DNA from: Acidimicrobiaceae bacterium
GTDB lineage: Bacteria; Actinomycetota; Acidimicrobiia; Acidimicrobiales; RAAP-2
Direction of reading: 5' to 3'
DNA length: 64,000 nucleotides
Assembly (NCBI GenBank): GCA_027306605.1
Contig: DAHUZK010000016.1
Span: 26,772 to 90,771, forward strand
Part shown: piece by piece, positions 1 through 8,632 of the stretch
How positions within the stretch are numbered: position 1 is the first letter of the stretch
Layout: each line of letters opens with the position of its first letter
Position numbers and translations under genes: made by a program
Notes under the pieces: model-generated
The model's database searches: none
What the model was told of the DNA's origin: nothing
Seen by the model: only the letters and a program-made list of their open reading frames with translations

Positions 1-471
1 GTGGCGCGATCGGAGGCAGCCGTGGGGGCGGGCCGCCATCCCGAACGCCCCTACGTGCTGCTGGCCCAGCCCTCGGTGGTCGACCCGACCCGTGCCCCGG
101 GGGGCAAGCAGACGTTGTGGGCGTACTGCCACGTCCCGAACGGATCCACCGTGGACATGCACGAACGGATGGAGCGGCAGATCGAACGCTTCGCTCCCGG
201 CTTCCGCGACCGAGTGCTGGCGCGGACGGTGCGCACGGCCGCCGAGGCCGAACGGCACAACCCGAACCTCCTCGGAGGTGATGTGAACGGCGGCGCGGCG
301 ACACTGCGGCAGACGGCCTTCCGGCCGGTGGCGCGCTGGAACCCCTACCGGACGCCGCTCGAGGGTGTGTATCTCTGCTCGGCCTCGACGCCACCGGGGG
401 GCGGGGTGCACGGGATGTGCGGTGTGGGAGCGGCGGAATCGGTGCTGCGTGACCGCTTCGGGAAGCGCTAG
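1..471 (+). CDS. Phytoene desaturase-like / FAD-dependent oxidoreductase, C-terminal fragment (5' truncated by window)
   Basis: Open at the 5' edge; C-term ...NLLGGDVNGGAATLRQTAFRP..NPYRTPLEGVYLCSASTPPGGGVHGMCGVGAA resembles the C-terminus of carotenoid dehydrogenase-like NAD(P)/FAD oxidoreductases. Confidence 0.75.
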   Translation: MARSEAAVGAGRHPERPYVLLAQPSVVDPTRAPGGKQTLWAYCHVPNGSTVDMHERMERQIERFAPGFRDRVLARTVRTAAEAERHNPNLLGGDVNGGAATLRQTAFRPVARWNPYRTPLEGVYLCSASTPPGGGVHGMCGVGAAESVLRDRFGKR

Positions 472-474
472 ACG

Positions 475-488
475 CCTAGGCGCCTAGG
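475..488. repeat. 14-bp perfect palindrome CCTAGGCGCCTAGG between convergent gene ends
   Basis: Read directly; overlaps the stop codon of the minus-strand ABC-F gene. Confidence 0.6.
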
Positions 489-2196
489 GGCCCGCTCGAC
501 CGTCGGTCGGCTCGTCGCGGGGGCGTCGCACCGGGTCGTCCGGGCCGGGGAGCTCGACGCGGCGGGTGAGGGCGACGGCGTCGAGCAGCCGGCGGTCGTG
601 CGAGACCAGCAGCAACGTGCCCGTGTACCCGTCGAGGGCCGACTCGAGCTGTTCGATGGCCGGGAGGTCGAGGTGATTGGTCGGCTCGTCGAGCACGAGG
701 AAATTGACGCCGAGCGCGGCGAAGGCGGCCAGCTCGGCGCGCGTGCGCTCGCCCGGCGACAGCGACCGGGTGGGGCGCAGGGCCGCGTCGGCACCCAGTC
801 CGAACTTGGCGAGCTGGGAGCGGGCCCGGTCCGCCGGGAGCCCGGTGGTGGCGGCGAAGGACTCGGCCAGCACGTGAGGACCACGGAGCAGGCGCCGGTC
901 CTGGGCGAGCTCGCCGGGCACGACGCTCGGACCGGTGCGGCGGGTGCCGCCGGCGAGGGGCAGGCGGCCGAGGATCGCCTCGACGAGGCTCGTCTTGCCC
1001 GAGCCGTTCGGGCCGACCAGGCCGACACGTTCGGCCCAGCCGATCTCGAGGGTGAGCGGCCCCAGGACGAAGTCGCCGCGCCGGACCACGGCGTCCTCGA
1101 GCCGGACCACGACGTCGCCCGACCGCGCCGCCTCGTTGATGGCGAAGCGGAGGTCCCATCCCTGCCACGGCTTGTCGACGACCTCAAGGGAGTCGAGGGC
1201 CCGCTGGGTGCGACGCGCCCGCGACGCCAGGTTCTCGGTGCGCTCGATGCGGAAGTCGCGCTGGGTCTTGTCCCTGTCCCGAGGCTGCTTCTTCTCGCGC
1301 CTGACGCCCGTGGTCGCCCACCGGCGCTCGCGGCGGGCCCTCCGGTCGAGGACGCCCCGCCGCGACTCGTAGACCGCGTAGGCCTCCTCGGCATGCGCCC
1401 GGTTGGCGGCCCGTTCCGCCTGGAAGGCTGCCCAGCCACCGGCGAACTGCCGTGAGCCGTGCGTGTGCTCGTCGAGCTCGAGCACCTCGGTCACGGTGCG
1501 CTCCAGGAAGGCCCGGTCGTGCGACACGATGACCATGGCGCCGCGCCGGCCGTCGACCACCTCCTCGAGCCGGGACAGGCCGTCGAAATCGAGGTCGTTC
1601 GTCGGCTCGTCGAGGAGGGTCACGTCGAAGCGGGCCAAGAGCACGGCAGCCAGCGCGGCACGAGCCGCCTGGCCGCCCGAGAGGGTGGCGAGCGGCAGGC
1701 CGAGGACGGTCTCGGGCAGACCCACCTGGCGGAGCGCGGCCACCAGGCGGGCCTCGAAGTCGCCGGCCGAGGTCGCCTCGTAGCGGGTCAGCGCCGCGGC
1801 GTAGCGCTCCTCGGCCGCCACAGCGCCCGTGGCGAGCGCGCCGGCCGCTTCGGCCAGCGCGGCCTCGCCGGCGGTCACGCCCGTGCGTCGCTCGAGGGCG
1901 GCTCGCACCGTGTCGTCACCTCCGGGATGCTCCTGGCCGAGATAGCCCACGGAGGCGTCGGGCGGATCGAGCACGACCTTGCCGCCGTCGGGGACGACGA
2001 GACCGGAGAGCACCTGGAGCAGGGTCGACTTGCCGGCGCCGTTGGGCCCGATCACGCCGAGACAGGTACCGGCGGCGACGCGCAGGGAGACGTCGTCGAG
2101 GACGACCCTGCCCCCCCGCTCGCAGCGGATGTGGCGGGCGACGAGGGTGGCGGCTGGTGCAGCGGGGGACGGTGGTGCAGCGGGGAAGGAGGGCAT
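484..2196 (-). CDS. ABC-F family ATP-binding protein (duplicated ATPase)
   Basis: Two ABC domains (GPNGAGKST / GPNGSGKTS, two LSGG/LSPG-type signatures, two LLDEPTN / VLDEPTN), no TM region; start ATG at 2196 preferred over 2253. Confidence 0.9.
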   Translation of the reverse strand: MPSFPAAPPSPAAPAATLVARHIRCERGGRVVLDDVSLRVAAGTCLGVIGPNGAGKSTLLQVLSGLVVPDGGKVVLDPPDASVGYLGQEHPGGDDTVRAALERRTGVTAGEAALAEAAGALATGAVAAEERYAAALTRYEATSAGDFEARLVAALRQVGLPETVLGLPLATLSGGQAARAALAAVLLARFDVTLLDEPTNDLDFDGLSRLEEVVDGRRGAMVIVSHDRAFLERTVTEVLELDEHTHGSRQFAGGWAAFQAERAANRAHAEEAYAVYESRRGVLDRRARRERRWATTGVRREKKQPRDRDKTQRDFRIERTENLASRARRTQRALDSLEVVDKPWQGWDLRFAINEAARSGDVVVRLEDAVVRRGDFVLGPLTLEIGWAERVGLVGPNGSGKTSLVEAILGRLPLAGGTRRTGPSVVPGELAQDRRLLRGPHVLAESFAATTGLPADRARSQLAKFGLGADAALRPTRSLSPGERTRAELAAFAALGVNFLVLDEPTNHLDLPAIEQLESALDGYTGTLLLVSHDRRLLDAVALTRRVELPGPDDPVRRPRDEPTDGRAGP

Positions 2197-2423
2197 GAGT
2201 GAGCTCCGGCACAGGGACGGCGGGTGACAACGGGCGGCGGGTGACGACGACACCGATGGGCCGCGGGACGCGCTGGGGCTCTACCTCACGCCCGGCATGG
2301 TAGCTCGCGACGCCCCGGTACCGGCCACGCGATGGCAACCGCGCTGCGACGGGACCGTTCCGGTGCGCGCGGTACCGTGCCCGCACGGGTTGCTGGTTGG
2401 CCGACCGGCATGAGGGGGGAGCA

Positions 2424-4061
2424 GTGCGGGCGAGCGTCAAAGCCGTCGAGTCGCGCCATGTGCCGACGGCGGACGCCGCCCCTGCCGATGCGGAGGCGCC
2501 GCGGGGAGCCCCGAGCACGGCCGCCGACCCGGGCTCGACCACCAGAGCGGCGGAAGCGGCGGAAGCGGCGGGAGCGGCGGGAGCGGCGCGGCGGCCGCTG
2601 CCACCGCGGGCCGTCGAGCTGCTCGGGCTGGCACTCGGGGTCGGGTTCATCGCAGCCGTCGCGCTGAACCGTCCGCTCTCGAGCGACGAGCTGTGGTCGG
2701 TCGCCGCCGGTCAGTGGATGCTGTCCCACCACGCCATCATGGGCCTGGACCCCTTCAGCTACACCGAGGCGCATCGGCGCTGGGTGACCGACGAGTGGGG
2801 CTCCGAGGTGGTGCTGGCCTCGCTGGTCCGGTCCGTCGGCTCCTGGGCGTATGCCGTCTATGCCATCGTGCTCGGCGGGGGATGCCTGTGGGCGAGCGCC
2901 GCCTACGCCCGGGTGCTCGGCGCCCGCGGCGGGCGGGTGGCGGCCATCGTGCTGCTCTTGGCCGGCGGACTGGCCGGCACCGTGGTCTACGACCGCGGTC
3001 TCGATTTCTCGCTGGTCTGGTTCCCCCTGGATCTGCTGGTCCTCGCCAAGGCGCGCCGCGATGTGCGCTGGCTGTGGCTGTTGCCGCCCCTGTGCGTGCT
3101 CTGGGTCAACACCCACGGGTCCGTCCTGCTGGGCCTGGTGGTGATCGGTGTCGAGCTGGCTTGGTCCCTGGTCCCGCGGCGCGTCGTGCGGCGCGTCGGC
3201 GGGACGCTCCAGGCGCCGCACCCCAAGTCGTTGGCGCTGGCGCTGGCCGCCTCGCTGCTGGCCTCGTTCGTCACGCCGTACGGACCGGGCCTCCTCGTCT
3301 ACGACCTGAACGTCTCGCGCAACCCGCAGATCACCAAGTACATCAACGAGTGGCATTCGCCGGACTTCCATTCCGCGATGACCCTGCTCGTCTTCCTGGT
3401 GCCCCTGGCACTGCTGGTGGCCTGCCTGTGGACCCGCCGGCTCCCGCTGTTGGAGTGCTCGCTCGCCGCCGCCCTCTTCGTCGAAGGCCTGCGCACCGAG
3501 CGCATCGCCGTCTACCTCATGCTCGTCGCCGGCGGCTTGGCCGCCTCGCTCCCGGCTCGTCGGCCCTGGAGCACCACGGCCCGGCGGGGTGCCGCGGTCG
3601 TGCTGGCCGGCCTGGGTGTCGTCATCCTGGCCGCGCCGTCGGTCCCCACCGGAAGCGTGTCGCCGGCGGAGCCCGTCGCAGCCTTCGACTTCTTGCAGTC
3701 GCACCCCGGGCGGATCTTCACGGAGTACTCGTGGGGCGACTACTCGATCATGCGCCACCGCGCCACGTTCGTGGACGGACGCACGGATCTCTTCGAGGGC
3801 AAGGTGTTGACCCAGTTCTTCGACGTGATGAACCTGACCGTCGCGCCCGACCCCATCCTGGCGGCCTATCACGTGGACTATGTCGTGTGGGCCCCCCACA
3901 CGGCGCTCTCGGTCTATCTCGCCCACGACCCCCGCTGGCGGGTGGTGGAGCGCACCGCGGTGGCATCGGTGTTCGCCCGACGGGCTCAGCCCAACACGGC
4001 TGCGACGCCGCGTGTCTCACCGTCCTCGTCGGCCCAGACGTCGAGCGCGCCGAAGCCGTAG
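2424..4061 (+). CDS. Polytopic membrane protein of unknown function
   Basis: Multiple hydrophobic segments; GTG at 2424 preceded by an AGGGGGGAG SD; ORF extends upstream to 2397. Confidence 0.7.
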   Translation: MRASVKAVESRHVPTADAAPADAEAPRGAPSTAADPGSTTRAAEAAEAAGAAGAARRPLPPRAVELLGLALGVGFIAAVALNRPLSSDELWSVAAGQWMLSHHAIMGLDPFSYTEAHRRWVTDEWGSEVVLASLVRSVGSWAYAVYAIVLGGGCLWASAAYARVLGARGGRVAAIVLLLAGGLAGTVVYDRGLDFSLVWFPLDLLVLAKARRDVRWLWLLPPLCVLWVNTHGSVLLGLVVIGVELAWSLVPRRVVRRVGGTLQAPHPKSLALALAASLLASFVTPYGPGLLVYDLNVSRNPQITKYINEWHSPDFHSAMTLLVFLVPLALLVACLWTRRLPLLECSLAAALFVEGLRTERIAVYLMLVAGGLAASLPARRPWSTTARRGAAVVLAGLGVVILAAPSVPTGSVSPAEPVAAFDFLQSHPGRIFTEYSWGDYSIMRHRATFVDGRTDLFEGKVLTQFFDVMNLTVAPDPILAAYHVDYVVWAPHTALSVYLAHDPRWRVVERTAVASVFARRAQPNTAATPRVSPSSSAQTSSAPKP

Positions 4062-4774
4062 CGGGCCAGCGCCGGCTCGAGCAGCTCGGCCTGCTCCCCG
4101 CCGATCTCGAGGAGGAGCGAGCCACCTCGACGGAGCATCCGGGGCGCGTCCGCCACGGCGCGACGCAGGACGTCGGTACCGTCGGGCCCACCGTCGTAGT
4201 GCGAGGCATCCTCGAATCGGAGCGTGTCGCGGGGGAGCAGGGCCAAGTCCGGCGTGGGCACGTAGGGAACCACGGCCACCACGACGTCGAGCGCACCGTG
4301 CAACTCGCCGGGCACGGGGGCATAGAGGTCGCCGTGCACGGCATCGACGCCGTTCGACCTGGCACAGGCCACCGCGCGCGGATCGGTGTCGGTGCCCACG
4401 ACGCGCGCCCGGGGCCTGGCGGCCGAGAGGCTGGCGGCGAGGGCGCCCGAGCCGGTGCACAGATCGAGGGCACAGCCGCCGGCGGGCAGCCGCGCCGCGG
4501 CACGGCGGGCCAAGGGGAGGCTCTGCCAGCGGGGCACGTAGACGCCGGGCTCGACACGCAGCTCGAGATCGCCGAAGGCGGCCCGGCCCGTGACCCATGC
4601 CAGGGGCTCGCCGCTGAGGCGGCGCTCGGCCAGGACCCCGAGCAGCGCCTCGTCGCCCCCGGCCCGGGCGATCAGCTCCTCGGCCTCCTCGGTGGCGGCC
4701 ACGCACCCGGCCCGGGACAGCCGTGCGGCGAGGGCGGCGGCGGTGTCGGCGTCGGGTCGTGGTCGCGTCGTCAG
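3986..4774 (-). CDS. PrmC/HemK-related putative protein-(glutamine-N5) methyltransferase
   Basis: SAM motif LDLCTGSGALAASL and GTDTDPRAVACAR; C-term RFEDASHYDGGPDGTDVLRRAV..LLLEIG; start uncertain. Confidence 0.75.
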   Translation of the reverse strand: MTTRPRPDADTAAALAARLSRAGCVAATEEAEELIARAGGDEALLGVLAERRLSGEPLAWVTGRAAFGDLELRVEPGVYVPRWQSLPLARRAAARLPAGGCALDLCTGSGALAASLSAARPRARVVGTDTDPRAVACARSNGVDAVHGDLYAPVPGELHGALDVVVAVVPYVPTPDLALLPRDTLRFEDASHYDGGPDGTDVLRRAVADAPRMLRRGGSLLLEIGGEQAELLEPALARYGFGALDVWADEDGETRGVAAVLG

Positions 4775-6309
4775 TCCAACATCGCCCCGGCGACGGGGGC
4801 GTCGTCGGCGGGGCCGGAATCGGCTGCGGGCGCGCGCACCGCGGCGTGGTTCGGCAGGAAGAGCGTGGGGACGAAAGCGATGAGGATCGCCCCGACGGAC
4901 CACCAGAAGGTGTGGGCGAACGCGGCCGCGACCGGGTCGGCCACGGGCGGCGGCAGCTTGACCGTGGCGCCCACCACGCCGGCGCTCCCGCCGAACTTCG
5001 CCGCGGCGGGGCCGAGGTTGGCGATGATCTGCCGCTCGAGCACGACGGCGAACAGTGCGGTGGCCACGGAGCCACCGATCAGGCGCATGATGTTCATCAC
5101 CGTCGACGCCTTGGGGATCTCCGCGTGGTTCAAGTCGAAGTAGGCCGCCGCGGTCACCGGCATCATCGACAGGCCGAGCCCGAGGCCGCGCACGAAGAGC
5201 GTGACGGCCAGGAGGAGCTCGTTGGTGTCGGCCGTGACGAAGGCGAAGGGCACGGTGGCGGCGGCCATGACGAGGATGCCGAACGGCACCACCCGGCGCG
5301 GGCCGAGACGGTCGGTGATGCTGCCGGCCCAGCGCATGATGCAGGCGGCACCGATTCCCTGTGGCGCCATCAGCAGGCCCGCCATCCAGGCCTCCTGGCC
5401 ACGTGCCACCTGGTAGTAGATCGGGAGCAGGAACATCGAGCCGAACAGCGTGGCACCGATGACGAAGATGCAGACGTTGGCGATGGCGAAGTTCCGGTTC
5501 TTGAACGGATGGAGGTCGAGCAGCGGATGTTTCGCGCGGACGGCGTGGAGGATGAAGCCCGCCATGAGCACGACCCCCAGGACGAAGCTGACGAGCACGG
5601 CCGGGCTGGTGTAGGAACCGGTGGTCCCGACCTCGGAGAGCGAGTAGATCAGGGCGGCGAGGCCGGGCGAGAGCAGGCAGAAGCCGACGGTGTCGAACGC
5701 GGTGCGCGAGGGACCGTCGGTGTCGAACCGCGGCAGCCACCGGCCGGAGAGGACCAAGGTCACGATCCCGATGGGGACGTTGATGTAGAAGATCCAGCGC
5801 CAGGTGTAGTTGGAGACGATGAGGCCACCGATGACGGGCCCCATGATCGGCCCGAGCACCATGGGGACCCCGATGATGCTCATTACGCGTCCCATCCGTT
5901 GCGGTCCCGAGGCGCGGGCGAGGATGGACTGGCCGACCGGCAGGAGCATCCCGCCGCCGATCCCCTGGAGGACCCGGAAGAAGATGAGCGAGTTGGCCGA
6001 CCAGGCCAGCCCGCACAGGCTGGAACCGATCACGAAGAGCGCGGTCGAGCTCATCCAGATGCGCTTGGCCCCGAAACGGTCCACCGCCCATCCGGTCACG
6101 GGCGTGACGAGGGCCAGGGCGAGCAGGTAACCGGTGGCGACCCATTGGATCGTCGTCACCGAGACGTGGAAGTCGCGGCCCAGCGTGGCGAGCGCCACCG
6201 CCACGATCGTCGTGTCGAGGATCGACATGATCGATCCCAGGACCACGATGGTGGAGGTGCGGCGCAGCTCGGGCGTGAGCTTGAAGGGTGCGGCCTGCGG
6301 GCGTGCCAT
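4771..6309 (-). CDS. MFS transporter, DHA2 (EmrB/QacA) family
   Basis: About 14 TM; motif C-like GIGGGMLLPVGQSILA, GPIMGPVIGGLIV, WRWIFYINVPIG. Confidence 0.9.
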   Translation of the reverse strand: MARPQAAPFKLTPELRRTSTIVVLGSIMSILDTTIVAVALATLGRDFHVSVTTIQWVATGYLLALALVTPVTGWAVDRFGAKRIWMSSTALFVIGSSLCGLAWSANSLIFFRVLQGIGGGMLLPVGQSILARASGPQRMGRVMSIIGVPMVLGPIMGPVIGGLIVSNYTWRWIFYINVPIGIVTLVLSGRWLPRFDTDGPSRTAFDTVGFCLLSPGLAALIYSLSEVGTTGSYTSPAVLVSFVLGVVLMAGFILHAVRAKHPLLDLHPFKNRNFAIANVCIFVIGATLFGSMFLLPIYYQVARGQEAWMAGLLMAPQGIGAACIMRWAGSITDRLGPRRVVPFGILVMAAATVPFAFVTADTNELLLAVTLFVRGLGLGLSMMPVTAAAYFDLNHAEIPKASTVMNIMRLIGGSVATALFAVVLERQIIANLGPAAAKFGGSAGVVGATVKLPPPVADPVAAAFAHTFWWSVGAILIAFVPTLFLPNHAAVRAPAADSGPADDAPVAGAMLD

Positions 6310-6321
6310 GGGGATTAGTTC

Positions 6322-6371
6322 ATGTTACTCAAAGGTATGAAGTTGTCAAATATCTCCCGCGGTGGGACAAT
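6322..6371. promoter_or_regulatory. Back-to-back marR / MFS promoters with overlapping -35 hexamers
   Basis: + strand TTGTCA(6343-6348)-17-GACAAT(6366-6371); - strand TTGACA(6349-6344)-16-TAACAT(6327-6322). Confidence 0.5.
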
Positions 6372-6377
6372 GCCGCC

Positions 6378-6818
6378 ATGGGAGTGGCCGAGGAGGCCTT
6401 CGAGCGTCTGCGCCGGGTCGCCTTCGAGGGCGAGCACGTCGAGCGGATGGCCGCTCTCGGCGGCCGGACGAAGCTCTCGCCCGGCGTCATCAAGATGTTG
6501 ATGCGCCTGGGGCGCCAGGACGGCGTCTCGATGGGCGAGATGGCCCGCGGCATCGGGTGCGACCCGTCCTACATCACGGCGCTGGTCGACGATCTCGACG
6601 AGCGGGGCCTGGCCCGGCGCCAGCCGTCGCCCGACGACCGGCGGGTGAAGACGGTCGTCCTGACCGACCGCGGGCGTGCCCTGGCCGCCGAGATCGACGC
6701 CACGCTCTCGGTGCCGCCCGCCGCCTTCGGCGCCCTTTCCGACGCCGAGCTCCGCCAGCTCCGGGACCTGCTCGACAAGGTCCTCGAGCACCGTGGCCTG
6801 ACGGCCGGAGCCGCCTGA
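6378..6818 (+). CDS. MarR family transcriptional regulator
   Basis: Winged-helix sequence MLMRLGRQDGVSMGEMARGIGCDPSYITALVDDLDERGLARRQPSPDDRRVKTVVLTDRG. Confidence 0.9.
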   Translation: MGVAEEAFERLRRVAFEGEHVERMAALGGRTKLSPGVIKMLMRLGRQDGVSMGEMARGIGCDPSYITALVDDLDERGLARRQPSPDDRRVKTVVLTDRGRALAAEIDATLSVPPAAFGALSDAELRQLRDLLDKVLEHRGLTAGAA

Positions 6819-6864
6819 GGGGCCCTGTCGGTCGCGCGGGCCCGCACGAGGCAGACTGCATCCG

Positions 6865-7767
6865 ATGTCTGCCGTGGCCGTCGAGCACCTCTCCAAGTCC
6901 TACGGTGACAAGGTCGCCGTGCGCGACGTCAACTTCGAGGTCCGGCGCGGCGAGGTCTTCGCGCTGTTGGGGCCCAACGGCGCGGGCAAGACGACGACAG
7001 TGGAGATCCTCGAGGGGTTTCGCCATCGCAGCGGCGGGCGGGTGGAGACGCTCGGGGTCGATCCGGCCGACAGGGCCACGCAGCGCTGGCTGCGCACCCG
7101 CATCGGCGTCATCCTCCAGGAGCTCGCCATCGAGCCCTACTACTCGGTGCGCCAGGTGCTGACGCGCAATGCCGGCTACTACCCCGACCCGCGCCCCGTC
7201 GAAGAGGTGATGGACCTGATCGGGCTGGCCCACAAGGCCGACGACCGGGTCAAGCACCTCTCGGGCGGTCAGCAGCGGCGCCTCGACGTCGGACTCGGCA
7301 TCATCGGGAACCCCGAGCTGTTGTTCCTCGACGAGCCGACGACCGGACTCGACCCCTCGGGCCGGCGCGAGACGTGGGATCTCATCCGTCGTCTCGCCGC
7401 CGAAGGCACCACCGTTGTCCTCACCACGCACTACATGGACGAGGTCGAGGCCCTGGCCCACCAGGTGGCCGTGCTGTCGGACCAGCAGATCGTGGCGAGC
7501 GGCACGCCGGCGTCGATCGGCGGACGCGACCTGGGCGCCGTCACCATCCGGTTCCGCCTGCCCGAGGGCGTGTCGGCGGCGGAGCTGCCGATCCCGGTGG
7601 GCGCAGCCGGTGACGGGCTGGTCGAGATCCACACCGACGACGAGGTGCGCGTGCTGCACGACCTCACGGGCTGGGCGCTGGCCGGCGGCCACCTGCTGGC
7701 CGGTCTCGCCGTCTCGCGGGTGTCGCTGGAGGACGTCTACCTCGGCCTCACGAGGTCGGACCGGTGA
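6865..7767 (+). CDS. ABC transporter ATP-binding protein (ABC-2 drug/daunorubicin type)
   Basis: GPNGAGKTTT, HLSGGQQRRLDVGLGIIGNPELLFLDEPTTGLDP. Confidence 0.92.
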   Translation: MSAVAVEHLSKSYGDKVAVRDVNFEVRRGEVFALLGPNGAGKTTTVEILEGFRHRSGGRVETLGVDPADRATQRWLRTRIGVILQELAIEPYYSVRQVLTRNAGYYPDPRPVEEVMDLIGLAHKADDRVKHLSGGQQRRLDVGLGIIGNPELLFLDEPTTGLDPSGRRETWDLIRRLAAEGTTVVLTTHYMDEVEALAHQVAVLSDQQIVASGTPASIGGRDLGAVTIRFRLPEGVSAAELPIPVGAAGDGLVEIHTDDEVRVLHDLTGWALAGGHLLAGLAVSRVSLEDVYLGLTRSDR

Positions 7768-8600
7768 GCACGGTCTCGGGACGGGACGTGTCCGCCACGG
7801 CCTCCCTGCCGGAGCAGGGGAGCTTCCGTGGCGCGCGGGACCTGGGACTGGTCGTGCGTCAGGTCGGGTTCGAGCAGCTGTCGTTCTGGCTGAACCCCAT
7901 CGGCGCGCTGATGACGGTCGCCTTCTCCATGGTCTTCCTCATCCTGCTCGGGGCCACGGCCGGGAAGAGCACCGTCGCCTCCTACGGCGGCATCAAGTTG
8001 CTCGAGTACTACGTGGCCGGGTTCTGCGCCTACGGCGTGATGTCGTCGTGCTTCATGGTCCTCTCCACCACCTTGGTGAACCGTCGCGAGACCGGCCTCC
8101 TCAAGCGCCTGCGCCTGAGCCCGCTGCCCACCTGGATGCTCATGGACGCCCTCGTCATCAACGCCATGATCGTGGCCGTCCTGGGTGTGCTGCTCCTCCT
8201 CGTCGTCGGTTGGATCGGGTACGGCGTGACGGGGCCGGCCCACTGGGCCCCCTTCGTCGTCACGCTGCTCGTGGGCATGGTGTGCTTCAGCGCGATGGGC
8301 GTCGGCATGAGCACGCTGGTGCCCAACGCCGACGCCGCCGGCCCGATGGTCAGCCTCATCTTCTTCATCCTGGTGGCGCTGTCGGGCCTGTGGTTCCCCC
8401 TCACGCCGGGGTCGGGCCTGGCCACCTTCGCCGGTCTGTTCCCGATACGGCATCTGATCGACGCGCTGGTGGCGTCGTTCACCGGGCAGCCGGGGACGCC
8501 CACGTGGCCCTGGCGCGACCTGGGCGTGATGCTCCTCTGGGGGGCGGCGGGCATGGTGGTCGGCCTCCGGCGCTGGAGCTGGTCGCCGCGGCGGGGATGA
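7764..8600 (+). CDS. ABC-2 type transporter permease
   Basis: 6-TM protein; GTGA overlap with the upstream ATPase. Confidence 0.88.
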   Translation: MSTVSGRDVSATASLPEQGSFRGARDLGLVVRQVGFEQLSFWLNPIGALMTVAFSMVFLILLGATAGKSTVASYGGIKLLEYYVAGFCAYGVMSSCFMVLSTTLVNRRETGLLKRLRLSPLPTWMLMDALVINAMIVAVLGVLLLLVVGWIGYGVTGPAHWAPFVVTLLVGMVCFSAMGVGMSTLVPNADAAGPMVSLIFFILVALSGLWFPLTPGSGLATFAGLFPIRHLIDALVASFTGQPGTPTWPWRDLGVMLLWGAAGMVVGLRRWSWSPRRG

Positions 8601-8632
8601 CCGGTCCTCGACACGTCGGCTAGAAGAGGACG

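Noticed and set aside
2693-5143. 816-aa plus-strand ORF
   Set aside because: Shadow frame of the membrane protein and antisense to the methyltransferase/MFS genes
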